A stretch of 64,000 bases of DNA, from contig NZ_JAQMYP010000055.1 in the NCBI RefSeq assembly GCF_028369295.1, forward strand, positions 1-64,000, given 5' to 3'. Under the pieces are notes generated by a model. That model was not told the origin of the DNA. It did no database searches and saw nothing but the letters and a program-made list of their open reading frames with translations. Position 1 is the stretch's first letter; every line of letters starts with the position of its first letter. Of the stretch, positions 52,513 to 60,097 are shown piece after piece. Source of the stretch: Streptomyces sp. HD (GTDB taxonomy: Bacteria > Actinomycetota > Actinomycetes > Streptomycetales > Streptomycetaceae). The translations under genes were made by a program, and so were the position numbers.

Positions 52513-53457
52513 TCAGGGTTGTTCGGGCCCCGCCGTTTTCAGCGCCGCCCGCAGATGTCCGCCCGCCCCGGACAGCAGCCCGGTTGCGGTGGGCCCGTCC
52601 ACGTCGGCCAGCAGGATCAGGATCGCCGTCTTCACCTCGCCGCCGGCCTCGGTCAGGGCCCGCTCGATGTCGGCGTCCGGCGCGCCGGTGGCCAGGGCGA
52701 CGATACGGCGGGAGCGGGCCCGCAGCTTGTCGTTGGAGGCGCGGACGTCGACCATCAGGTTCCCGTACGTCTTGCCCAGCCGGATCATCGTGATCGTCGA
52801 CAGCATGTTGAGGACCAGCTTCTGGGCGGTGCCCGCCTTGAGCCGGGTCGACCCGGTCAGCAGCTCCGGACCCACAACGATCTCGATACCGTGATCGGCC
52901 GCCGCCGCGAGGGCACTGTCCGGGTTGCAGGACAGCCCGACCGTCAACGCGCCCCGCGCCCGGGCGTGCTCGACCGCGCCGATGGCGTACGGCGTGCGCC
53001 CGGAGGCGGAGATGCCGACGACCGTGTCGGCCGGGGTGAGGGTCAGCGCGTCCAGATCGGCACGGGCCAGCTCACCGGAGTCCTCGGCCCCCTCGACGGA
53101 CGTGACCATCGCCTCCGGGCCGCCCGCGATGAGCCCGACGACCTGATCCGGCTCGGTGTTGAAGGTCGGCGGACACTCGGAGGCATCGAGCACCCCGAGC
53201 CGCCCGGCGGTACCGGCACCGGCGTAGACGAGCCGCCCGCCGCGGGACATCCGCTCGGCGATGGCGTCGATGGCCGCGGAGATCTCGGGCAGCCGCGAGG
53301 CGACGGCACCCGACACGGAGGCGTCCTCGCCGTTCATCAGCCGGGCGATGTCGAGGGTGGGGAGTCGGTCGATGTCGGCGAGTTCGGGCCGAAAGGCCTC
53401 GGTGGTCAGAGTCTCCAACTCGGCGCGGAGATCACGGGGGTTGGAAGTCGAGGTCAT
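52513..53457 (-). CDS. murQ: N-acetylmuramic acid-6-phosphate etherase
   Basis: A SIS-domain lyase of 314 residues that cleaves the lactyl ether of MurNAc-6-P to GlcNAc-6-P. Motifs: LVYAGAGTAGRLGVLDASECPPTF (about 71-94), GAEDSG with the catalytic Glu, GISASGRTPY, and LNMLSTITMIRLGKTYGNLMVDV. It feeds the same GlcNAc-6-P pool used by nagA in this window. Start at the ATG at 53457; upstream codons are within a dispersed repeat. An RpiR/SIS regulator lies just upstream on the same strand. Confidence 0.94.
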   Translation of the reverse strand: MTSTSNPRDLRAELETLTTEAFRPELADIDRLPTLDIARLMNGEDASVSGAVASRLPEISAAIDAIAERMSRGGRLVYAGAGTAGRLGVLDASECPPTFNTEPDQVVGLIAGGPEAMVTSVEGAEDSGELARADLDALTLTPADTVVGISASGRTPYAIGAVEHARARGALTVGLSCNPDSALAAAADHGIEIVVGPELLTGSTRLKAGTAQKLVLNMLSTITMIRLGKTYGNLMVDVRASNDKLRARSRRIVALATGAPDADIERALTEAGGEVKTAILILLADVDGPTATGLLSGAGGHLRAALKTAGPEQP

Positions 53458-53499
53458 GAGAGACGGCTCTTTCTGATGTGCGGTGTCCTGTCCAACCCA

Positions 53500-53544
53500 A
53501 AGGGGCGCGGGGAACTGCGCGACCAGCCACATGCGACCCGCAGG
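53500..53544 (-). repeat. Dispersed intergenic repeat, short form, copy 3
   Basis: GGGGCGCGGGGAACTGCGCG followed by ACCAGCC and a GCGACCCGCAGG end, reversed relative to 8653-8702. It fills the 113-base gap between murQ and its regulator gene. Confidence 0.82.
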
Positions 53545-53570
53545 CGGGCACAAACGGTCGGAGCTACGGT

Positions 53571-54488
53571 CTATCGACGATGCCGATGTGCCAGCGCCTC
53601 ATAAGACGCAGCAAGCGCAGGCGCCGCAGTCTCATAAGTCCGCTGAGCAACCCCCACGAACAGACAGTCCACGACAAGAAGCTGACTGGTCCGGGACGAC
53701 ATCGCCGCGGGACGCAACTCGCTCTCCCGGGCCGTCGACGTCGTGAGGATGTGATCGGCGTACTGACTGACGGCCCCGTCGGGCCGCCCGGTGATCGCGA
53801 CGGTGGTCGCCCCGTGCTCGAACGCGACCCGCAGCGGCTCGATGACGTCCCCCGTCGACCCGGAGTGCGTGATCGCGATCGCCACGTCACCGGCCCGCAA
53901 CTGCACCGCGTTCGTCACGGCGAGATGCGGATCGCTGTGCGCCTGGGCTATCAGCCCTATCCGCAGCAGCTTCTGGGCGAGGTCCTGGGCGACCAGCCCG
54001 GACGCCCCGACGCCGTACACATCGATACGGCGGGCCGCGGCGGCGGCCGACACGGCCGCTCCCAGCTGGACGGTGTCGAGACCGGCGGCCGTGTCGGCGA
54101 GGGTCTGCTGCTCGTCGTAGGCGAGCTTGGCCACCACGTCGGCGATGGGGTCGTCCACCGCGATGTCGGTCGTGATGGCGGGGGCCCGGCCCGACTGCTG
54201 CTGGGCGGCGAGGCCTGCGAGCGCGAGGCGCAGATCGCGGTAGCCGGGGTAGCCGAGGAGGCGGGAGGTGCGGACGACGGTGGCCTCGCTGGTGCCGGTG
54301 AGTTCGGCGAGGCCGGTGACCGTGAGGGCCGAGCAGCCCGCCGGGTCGCTCGCCACCGCCTCGGCGACGCGCTGCATGGAGCGGGTCATCGACGGGGCGA
54401 GGGTGCGCACCTTGGCCGCGAGGGCGGCGGGGGCGGGCGGAGGTCCGCCGAGGCCGCTTCCGAAACTTTCCTTCAGTTCCTGGGTCAC
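53571..54488 (-). CDS. RpiR/MurR-family transcriptional regulator (HTH-SIS)
   Basis: A regulator of 305 residues. The N-terminal HTH_6 domain includes TVTGLAELTGTSEATVVRTSRLLGYPGY; the C-terminal SIS domain (about 130-260) with VYGVGASGLVAQDLAQKLLRIG and ITHSGSTGDVIEP binds a phosphosugar. MurNAc-6-P or GlcNAc-6-P is the likely ligand given murQ downstream. GTG start at 54488 with no evident ribosome site. A GAAA-N5-TTTC palindrome lies just upstream (about 54494-54506) and may be the operator for this gene and the divergent one. Confidence 0.88.
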   Translation of the reverse strand: MTQELKESFGSGLGGPPPAPAALAAKVRTLAPSMTRSMQRVAEAVASDPAGCSALTVTGLAELTGTSEATVVRTSRLLGYPGYRDLRLALAGLAAQQQSGRAPAITTDIAVDDPIADVVAKLAYDEQQTLADTAAGLDTVQLGAAVSAAAAARRIDVYGVGASGLVAQDLAQKLLRIGLIAQAHSDPHLAVTNAVQLRAGDVAIAITHSGSTGDVIEPLRVAFEHGATTVAITGRPDGAVSQYADHILTTSTARESELRPAAMSSRTSQLLVVDCLFVGVAQRTYETAAPALAASYEALAHRHRR

Positions 54489-54543
54489 ATGTGAAAGATA
54501 TTTTCGGCTCTGCGTCGCGGTCAAGAGTGCGCACAATGGGACC

Positions 54544-54930
54544 ATGGAACCCATCAGTCCGCTGGAGCAGTTTCTGCACACGGCTCGCGCACTCGTGCTC
54601 GCCGACCTGGTCGCGGGCGAGGTCGCCGAGGCGGACGTCGTGTCGCTGGTCGAGGAGTCGGTCGTACAGCGGCGCTGGTGGGTGGAGCAGTGGCCGGACG
54701 GCGCGGAATACGTGGCCGGGCTGGTCGCCCAGGACGTGCAGGACGCGCTGCTGGACCGGTACGGCCGCTGGCCGCTGTGCCCGGTGTGCCCCTCCGGCGA
54801 CCCGCACGCGCTGGACGTCGAGCCGGAGTTGGGCCCCGATCCGCACTGGGTGTGTCACGAGGCGGGGGTGACGGTCGCGGCGGTGGGCGCGCTGGCGTCC
54901 GCCGTGCCGGGCGGCGGTCCCTCCTCGTGA
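54544..54930 (+). CDS. Conserved hypothetical protein with CPVCP motif
   Basis: A protein of 128 residues. An acidic helical N-terminal half (FLHTARALVLADLVAGEVAE) leads to YGRWPLCPVCPSGDPHAL and DPHWVCHEAG, a possible zinc site of three cysteines and histidines. It ends in an Ala/Gly/Pro tail. Divergent from the RpiR regulator, 55 bases away, and 37 bases before the DUF4031 gene on the same strand. Function unknown. Confidence 0.75.
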   Translation: MEPISPLEQFLHTARALVLADLVAGEVAEADVVSLVEESVVQRRWWVEQWPDGAEYVAGLVAQDVQDALLDRYGRWPLCPVCPSGDPHALDVEPELGPDPHWVCHEAGVTVAAVGALASAVPGGGPSS

Positions 54931-54967
54931 CGCGGCGGGCCGTCCGCCGGACCGGATCCCTGCCGTC

Positions 54968-55237
54968 GTGACGGTCTACATCGACCCGCCGACCTGGCCG
55001 GGACACGGGCGGATGTGGTCGCACCTGGTGAGCGACGTGTCGTACGACGAACTGCACACGTTCGCCGAGAAGCTGGGCGTACCGCGCCGGGCCTTCGAGC
55101 GGGACCACTACGACGTCCCGTCGCACCGGTACGCCGACGCGGTGCGCGCGGGTGCCGTGGAGGTCAGCAGCCGTGAGGTGGTGCGGCTGTTGCAGGGGGC
55201 GGGGTTGCGCAGGCCGAAGGGTCGGGGAATCGGTTAG
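54968..55237 (+). CDS. DUF4031 protein
   Basis: A protein of 89 residues with the family start TVYIDPPTWPGHGRMWSHLV SD, continuing ELHTFAEKLGVPRRAFERDHYDVP. The conserved Asp, His and Tyr residues suggest a small metal- or nucleotide-binding domain, but no activity is known to me. GTG start at 54968. Likely co-transcribed with the preceding CPVCP protein. Confidence 0.85.
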   Translation: MTVYIDPPTWPGHGRMWSHLVSDVSYDELHTFAEKLGVPRRAFERDHYDVPSHRYADAVRAGAVEVSSREVVRLLQGAGLRRPKGRGIG

Positions 55238-55275
55238 CGCCCTGCCCCCTCGGCCCTGCGTGGTCCCGCTGCCGG

Positions 55276-55749
55276 TTATGCGAACTGGCCGGGCTGATAG
55301 TCGCCGGCCGGCTGCTGGATGATGACGTTCATCCGGTTGAAGGCGTTGATGAGGCCGATCAGGAACACCAGCGCGGCGAGCTGTTCCTCGTCGTAGTGCT
55401 TGGCGGCGTTCTCCCAGACCTCGTCCGGGACGCCACCGGCCCCGTCCGCGATGCGGGTGCCCGCCTCGGTCAGCTCCAGGGCGGCGCGCTCGGCCTCGGT
55501 GAAGCAGGTGGCCTCCCGCCAGGCGGCGACCAGGTTGAGGCGCAGCCAGTCCTCACCGCCGGCCACGGCGTCCTTGCTGTGCATGTCGGTGCAGAAGCCG
55601 CAGCCGTTGATCTGGCTGGCGCGGAGGGTCACCAGGTGCTGGGTGGCGGTGGGAAGCGACGAGTCGTGTACCACCTTGCTCGCCGAGGTGATGTGCTTGA
55701 TGACCTTGCCGGCGACGGGGATCTCGAAGACGTTCAGACGGGCGCTCAT
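55276..55749 (-). CDS. AhpD-like carboxymuconolactone decarboxylase-family protein
   Basis: A protein of 157 residues. The redox motif is C50-G-F-C53-x3-H57 in NGCGFCTDMHSKDA, typical of AhpD-like alkylhydroperoxidases. An all-helical fold with WLRLNLVAAWREATCFTEAERAALELTEA follows. It probably reduces hydroperoxides or acts on small electrophiles. Start at the ATG at 55749, with AGAGGAG shortly upstream. Proteins of this type often pair with ECF41 sigma factors; the one here is 31 kb away. Confidence 0.87.
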   Translation of the reverse strand: MSARLNVFEIPVAGKVIKHITSASKVVHDSSLPTATQHLVTLRASQINGCGFCTDMHSKDAVAGGEDWLRLNLVAAWREATCFTEAERAALELTEAGTRIADGAGGVPDEVWENAAKHYDEEQLAALVFLIGLINAFNRMNVIIQQPAGDYQPGQFA

Positions 55750-55850
55750 GGCCAACTCCTCTGTATCTGCCGCTGGTTACACACCTATGACGGAGTGGCT
55801 CGGCGCGATGTGACATGAGCGAGTGTGACGTGGGCCACTAGGGATTGCGG

Positions 55851-56276
55851 TCAGGGGTTGCGGTGCTCGGCCCGTCGCATGGGGTACCAGGTGTCGCCGG
55901 CCGGGACGGGCGGGTCCGAGAGGTTCCAGCTCCAGGAGAGGGTCGGGGTGATGCGCAGGTAGTGGCCGGGCCCCACCATGCCGACCCGTTCCACCGGGCC
56001 GTCCGCGACGCCGTACACCCGGATGCCGCGGGCGATGAACGGCTGGACGGAGAGCAGGTCGTCCACGACGAAGGCGACCTTGTCGCGGCCGTGCCCGACA
56101 TTGCGGAACTTGCGGGTGCCGAGGACTTCCGGGCGGGGGCCGCCCACCCAGAAGCGGGTGCCGTCGAACTCCAGGGCCACCGGCACCACATCGGGCTGCT
56201 CGTCCGCACAGAGGCTGGCCAGGCGGGCGAGCGGGTTGGCGTGCAGGTAGGAGACTTCCTCGTCCGTGAACGACAC
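55851..56276 (-). CDS. PPOX-class F420-dependent oxidoreductase-like protein
   Basis: A split-barrel protein of 141 residues. SFTDEEVSYLHANPLARLAS, VVPVALEFDGTRFWVGG and RKFRNVGHGRDKVAFVVDD form the pattern of F420- or FMN-binding PPOX proteins. Substrate unknown. GTG start at 56276. It lies nine bases from the stop of the GNAT fusion gene on the same strand, so the two are probably co-transcribed. Confidence 0.83.
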   Translation of the reverse strand: MSFTDEEVSYLHANPLARLASLCADEQPDVVPVALEFDGTRFWVGGPRPEVLGTRKFRNVGHGRDKVAFVVDDLLSVQPFIARGIRVYGVADGPVERVGMVGPGHYLRITPTLSWSWNLSDPPVPAGDTWYPMRRAEHRNP

Positions 56277-56285
56277 GGCTCCAGG

Positions 56286-57410
56286 CTAGGGCGTCTCCCG
56301 CCGTGCCCGGCGGACGTAGAGCCGGAGCGTCGGATCCAGGTCATGTGCTTCGTGCGCCGTCCGCTCCTCCTCCAGGCTCGCCCGTAGGTAACCGGCGCGC
56401 GAGGCGACGCCCTGGGACGGCGCGTTGTCGGCCTCGATGGCGGCCATGAGGAGATGTACGTCGTCCCTGGCCAGGGCGTGGTCGGAGAGGGCGCGCAGGG
56501 CTTCGGTCGCGTAGCCGTGGCCGCGGGCGGACTCGGTGAGGTCGTAGCCGACCTCGGCGTGGCCCTCCTCGTCGGGTACGCCGTGGAAGCCCATGCCGCC
56601 GACCGCGCGGCCGTCCTCCCGCCGGACGAGGACGAACAGCCCCCACTCGGGCCGGTGCACCCCCTCCTCGTACGCCTTCACCACCATGCCCGCGGCATCC
56701 CGCGTCCCCTGGAACGGCTCGCCCCCGACCCACTCGAAGCCGCCGTCGCCGCCGGAGGCGAGGTCGGTGGCGGCGGCGGGGGTGACGCCCTGGAGGGTGA
56801 GGCGGTCGGCGGGGATGACGAGGTTGTTGCGCCAGCGCCACTCGGTGACCGGCGCGCGTCCGGGCAGGTCGCCGCGGCCGGTGGCCCACAGCAGGGTGCG
56901 CCAGTGGTCGGGGCCGGGTTCGGGGCGGATGTGCGGGAAGATCGTGGTGAGGACGAACTCGGGGAGTCCGGCGGCCGGTTCGTACGGCAGGCCGAGCCCC
57001 TCGGCGATGTCGTGCGTGTGCAGCAGCACCTCGGCGACGCCCATCGCGGCGAAGCCCTCGCGGCCCGCGCTGCGGAACGGGTACGGGTGGAAGGCGCGCA
57101 CCTCGGGCGGTGTGGTGCGCAGGGTGGCGGTGAACAGGGCGCCGGTCGTCTCGATGACGTGCAGCAGCCCGTCGTTGTCGGTGCCGTCGTCGAGGGTGAT
57201 CTCGAAGGGGACGTAGTCGTCCTGGGCGCGGCCCGCCAACTGGCCGGCGTAGGCGACGAGATCCTCGGCGATGTGGAACGCCGTCTTGTGACAGCTCCAC
57301 TCCAGTCGCCCCGCCTTCACGGCCTCCCAGTCCTGGCCCACCGCCGTACGCAGCAACTCCACGCAGCCTGCCACGGCCTCGGTCACACGTTCCCCGCCCA
57401 CATGTCGCAT
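56286..57410 (-). CDS. Fusion of mycothiol-dependent isomerase-like and GNAT domains
   Basis: A protein of 374 residues with two domains. Residues 1-200 are DinB/maleylpyruvate-isomerase-like, with possible metal ligands in WSCHKTAFHIAEDL and VLLHTHDIAEGL. Residues 215-370 are a GNAT acetyltransferase with EVGYDLTESARGHGYATEAL (the R-G-H-G-Y-A acetyl-CoA loop) and EADNAPSQGVASRAGYLRA. It may transfer acetyl to a thiol- or metal-bound small molecule; the joint function is unknown. A GTG at 57386 with GGGGAAC upstream is an alternative start. Confidence 0.82.
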   Translation of the reverse strand: MRHVGGERVTEAVAGCVELLRTAVGQDWEAVKAGRLEWSCHKTAFHIAEDLVAYAGQLAGRAQDDYVPFEITLDDGTDNDGLLHVIETTGALFTATLRTTPPEVRAFHPYPFRSAGREGFAAMGVAEVLLHTHDIAEGLGLPYEPAAGLPEFVLTTIFPHIRPEPGPDHWRTLLWATGRGDLPGRAPVTEWRWRNNLVIPADRLTLQGVTPAAATDLASGGDGGFEWVGGEPFQGTRDAAGMVVKAYEEGVHRPEWGLFVLVRREDGRAVGGMGFHGVPDEEGHAEVGYDLTESARGHGYATEALRALSDHALARDDVHLLMAAIEADNAPSQGVASRAGYLRASLEEERTAHEAHDLDPTLRLYVRRARRETP

Positions 57411-57436
57411 GCGGGCAGGCTACGGGCGCCGGGCCC

Positions 57437-58090
57437 TCAGAGCGACAGCATTTCCAGCTCGCCGGTGAGGTTGTACCGGGCCGTGGCCTCCCATTCCCTC
57501 CGGCCGTGCGGGGTGCGGAACAGGGTCGGCAGGGCGAGGAGTTGGCGGAGGATCGCGGCGCGGCCCTCGCGGAAGGCGTCGTTCGGGACGAAGTGGTACT
57601 CCTCGCGGACCGCGGCCGTGTACGCCGCGTACACGGAGGGCGGCGCGGCGAGGATCGCGAGGTCGGCGTCGCAGAGGACCTGGCCGTCGGGGTCGTCCGG
57701 CGCCGGGTCGTGGGTGGTGGTGAGCCGGACCAGCCGGGCCACCTCGGCGGTCCGCTCCGCGGGAACACCGGCCTCCGAAAGGGCGCGTTCGGCGAGCCGG
57801 GCGGAGCGTTCCTCGTTCTCGGAGCGGTCGGGCAGGTACACGGCGTCGTGGAACCAGGCGGCAAGTCGTACGACATCCGGGTCGTCGGCGTGTTCGGCCA
57901 GCTCGTCGACGTGGTCCAGGACCGCGGTGAGGTGGGTGAGCGTGTGGTAGCGACGCTGCGGTTCCTGCCAGCGGGTCAGGAGGTTGTCGGCGTACGGGGC
58001 CGGGTCGAGGGCCGTGGCGGGCGGGCGGGCTGCGTTCAGCGCCTGGGCGAAGCGGATGCGGAGGGCTTCGAGGGCAAGGGGATCGGCCAT
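57437..58090 (-). CDS. HD-domain metal-dependent phosphohydrolase
   Basis: A helical protein of 217 residues with HD-domain ligands: H in RYHTLTHLTAVL, the H-D pair in WFHDAVYLPDRSENEERSA and a later Asp in VLCDADLAIL. The Glu-rich ENEERSA segment follows the family of small actinobacterial HD proteins often annotated as predicted metal-dependent phosphohydrolases. It may hydrolyse a nucleotide or phosphoester. ATG at 58090; divergent from the broken gene at 58173. Confidence 0.84.
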   Translation of the reverse strand: MADPLALEALRIRFAQALNAARPPATALDPAPYADNLLTRWQEPQRRYHTLTHLTAVLDHVDELAEHADDPDVVRLAAWFHDAVYLPDRSENEERSARLAERALSEAGVPAERTAEVARLVRLTTTHDPAPDDPDGQVLCDADLAILAAPPSVYAAYTAAVREEYHFVPNDAFREGRAAILRQLLALPTLFRTPHGRREWEATARYNLTGELEMLSL

Positions 58091-58172
58091 GGCGTCATTG
58101 TGGCGCGTGCGCCCGCCCTCCGACGGCGCCGACGATCTGCCGGGCGCATGCCCTGACGCCTGGCGTGGGGCC

Positions 58173-58897
58173 ATGACTTCTTCTGACGTGTATGACGTAC
58201 GGGATCCCGAACTGCCGGGGCGGCTGCTGCTCGTCGAGCGGGATGCGCTGGTGCCGCTGTTGCGGGGGAAGCCGGACAGTGACTTCGCGCTGCCGACCTC
58301 GGCGTGCCCGGGGTGGTCGGTGCGGGATGTGCTGGCGCACTGTTCGGCCGCGCTGATGCGGGTCGTGGAGAACCGGTTCGAGGAGGGCGTGTTCTCACCC
58401 GAGTCCAACGACCGGGACATCGCCGAGCGAGCCGACTGGACCAACGCGCGGGTCGTCGACGAGCTGGAGCGCGGGATGACCGAGGCCGGGCCGGCGATCG
58501 CCAAGGCCGGCGGAGCCCTGGACGGCATCGCCCTTGGGATGGGGGTCCCCCCACGCCTTTAAGGCAGTGGGGGAGGGTGCACGCCGGTGACGTACGGGAG
58601 GTCCTCGGGGAGCCCGGGGCCTACGCCGGGGCCGGCCTGCCCGACGCGCTCAGCCTGCCCGACGCGCTCAGCCTGCTCGCACGGCTCACCCGGGAGCGGC
58701 GCCACGTGCCCCTGCATGCCGACCTGGACGACGTGGACGAGCCCCTCCGCCTGGGCGACGCAGCGGCTCCGCGACCACCGGCGCGGTACATCGGGGACGC
58801 CGCGACGCTGGTACGGCTGTATGCGGGGCGACCGGTGGAGGGAGCTTCGTTCGAGCTGGCGGGGGTGGAGGCGGGGGAGTTGAACATCTTCGGGTGA
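58173..58897 (+). pseudogene. Maleylpyruvate isomerase-like gene broken by a palindromic repeat
   Basis: The first frame (58173-58562) encodes the N-terminal half of a mycothiol-dependent maleylpyruvate isomerase-family protein: DSDFALPTSACPGWSVRDVL, AHCSAALMRVVENRF and LDGIALG. It then runs into a GTCCCCCCACGCCTTTAA palindrome and stops. The second half (VHAGDVREVLGEPG to ELNIFG at 58897) is in another frame directly after the repeat. Joining the two restores the family pattern ALGxWVHAGDVRE. A 38-base insertion therefore explains both the stop and the frameshift. The second half also has an 18-bp tandem duplication (LPDALSLPDALS). Confidence 0.75.
58541..58577 (+). repeat. Palindromic REP-like element inside the broken gene
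   Basis: GGGGGTCCCCCCACGCCTTT then AAGGCAGTGGGGGAGGG, an imperfect palindrome. The reverse complement closely matches 24628-24664 inside the MITE-like element, so it is a repeated genomic sequence rather than gene-specific. Confidence 0.78.
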
Positions 58898-58980
58898 CGG
58901 CTTCGGGCGACCGGCTTCGGGTGACGGGCTTCACGTCGCGGGTCTCACGGCGTGGGTTTCACGCGGCCGGCTTGAAGTGG
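58888..58980 (+). repeat. Short degenerate tandem repeat after the broken gene
   Basis: About six units of 14-15 bases of type CTTCGGGTGACGG start in the last codons of the broken gene and drift over the next 90 bases. It forms most of the gap to cutC together with unremarkable sequence to 59095. Confidence 0.5.
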
Positions 58981-59095
58981 TCGGCGCCTTTGCGGATGGC
59001 CGTGTCATGGGGTTGAGCGGATCTTCGGTGGGGCAGGCGTACTCTGGATTGGACTAGACCTGTAGCCGCCGTCGAATGCCGAGGAATGGGGTCCC

Positions 59096-59791
59096 ATGAG
59101 CGAGCGTGCAGTCCTGGAGGTGATCGCCCTCGGTGCGGAGGACGCGGTCGCCGCCCAGGCCGGGGGTGCGAACCGTCTCGAACTGGTCACCGACATGGCG
59201 GCGGACGGGCTCACGCCGTCGGCCGGGACCGTCGCCGCGATCCGGGCCGCCGTCGACATCGATCTGCGCGTGATGCTGCGGCTGGCGGACGGGTTCGCGG
59301 CGGGGGACCTCGACCGGTTGGTGCGGGCGGTGAGCGAGATGCGGGATGCCGGGGCCGAGGAGTTCGTGCTCGGGTTTCTCGATGCCGACGGTGGGCTGGA
59401 CCTTCGGGCCGTCGAGCGGGTGGTGGGGGAGCTGGACGGGTGCCGGTGGACCTTCCATCGCGCGATCGACCGGGCCGCGGACCGGGACGCGCTGCGCAAG
59501 CAGCTGGACGGGATGCCGGGGCTGGACACGTATCTGACGGCGGGCTCGGGGGCCGGCGTGGACGACGGGCTCCCCACCCTGCTCGCGGAGGCGGCGAGAA
59601 GTGGGGAGCCCGGGTACGAGCAGCGGATCCTGGTGGGGGGCGGGCTGCGCCTCGACCACGTCCCCACGCTGCTCGCCGCCGGGATCGACGCGTTCCACAT
59701 CGGCGGAGCGGCCCGACCGGAGGGGTGGGACGGGCCGGTGTCCATCGCTGCGGTGGCGGAGTGGCGGGCGGTGCTGGACGGGATTTCGTAG
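59096..59791 (+). CDS. cutC: CutC-family protein
   Basis: A TIM-barrel protein of 231 residues. AVLEVIALGAEDAVAAQAGG, ANRLELVTDMAADGLTPS, FVLGFLDADGGLD and WTFHRAIDRAADRD match CutC. Named for copper homeostasis, although the bacterial enzyme's reaction is unsettled. GAGGA lies nine bases before the ATG. Monocistronic. Confidence 0.9.
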   Translation: MSERAVLEVIALGAEDAVAAQAGGANRLELVTDMAADGLTPSAGTVAAIRAAVDIDLRVMLRLADGFAAGDLDRLVRAVSEMRDAGAEEFVLGFLDADGGLDLRAVERVVGELDGCRWTFHRAIDRAADRDALRKQLDGMPGLDTYLTAGSGAGVDDGLPTLLAEAARSGEPGYEQRILVGGGLRLDHVPTLLAAGIDAFHIGGAARPEGWDGPVSIAAVAEWRAVLDGIS

Positions 59792-59915
59792 GCGGGTGGA
59801 GCAGGGGGCCGGGCGGGGGCGCGGCGCGTAACACGGAGCTGACGGGATGCCGCCCTTCTGCGGAACGGGCACGCATGCGCCGGGCGGTCGTGAGCCCCGC
59901 CGGCTGCAACCCCCC

Positions 59916-59960
59916 AGGGGCGCGGGGAACTGCGCGACCAGCCCCCACCGACCCGCACCC
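59916..59960 (-). repeat. Dispersed intergenic repeat, short form, copy 4
   Basis: GGGGCGCGGGGAACTGCGCG, then ACCAGCCCCCACCGACCCGC. Same orientation and nearly identical core as 53500-53544. It lies in the 306-base gap between cutC and the helicase gene, directly before a tandem repeat array. Confidence 0.83.
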
Positions 59961-60089
59961 CGCCACGAGACCTCACCGCCACGAGACCTCACCGTCCCGG
60001 AACCGACCGTCCCGGAACCGACCGTCCCGGAACCGACCGTCCCGGAACCGACCGTCCCGGAACCGACCGTCCCGGAACCGACCGTCCCG
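59961..60089 (+). repeat. Tandem repeats: 16 bp x 2, then 15 bp x 6.6
   Basis: CGCCACGAGACCTCAC occurs twice (59961-59976, 59977-59992). Then ACCGTCCCGGAACCG occurs six times without error (59991-60080) plus a nine-base partial copy. It ends nine bases before the helicase stop. Exact copies imply recent expansion by slippage, so copy number should vary between strains. Confidence 0.92.
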
Positions 60090-60097
60090 CCCCCCAC

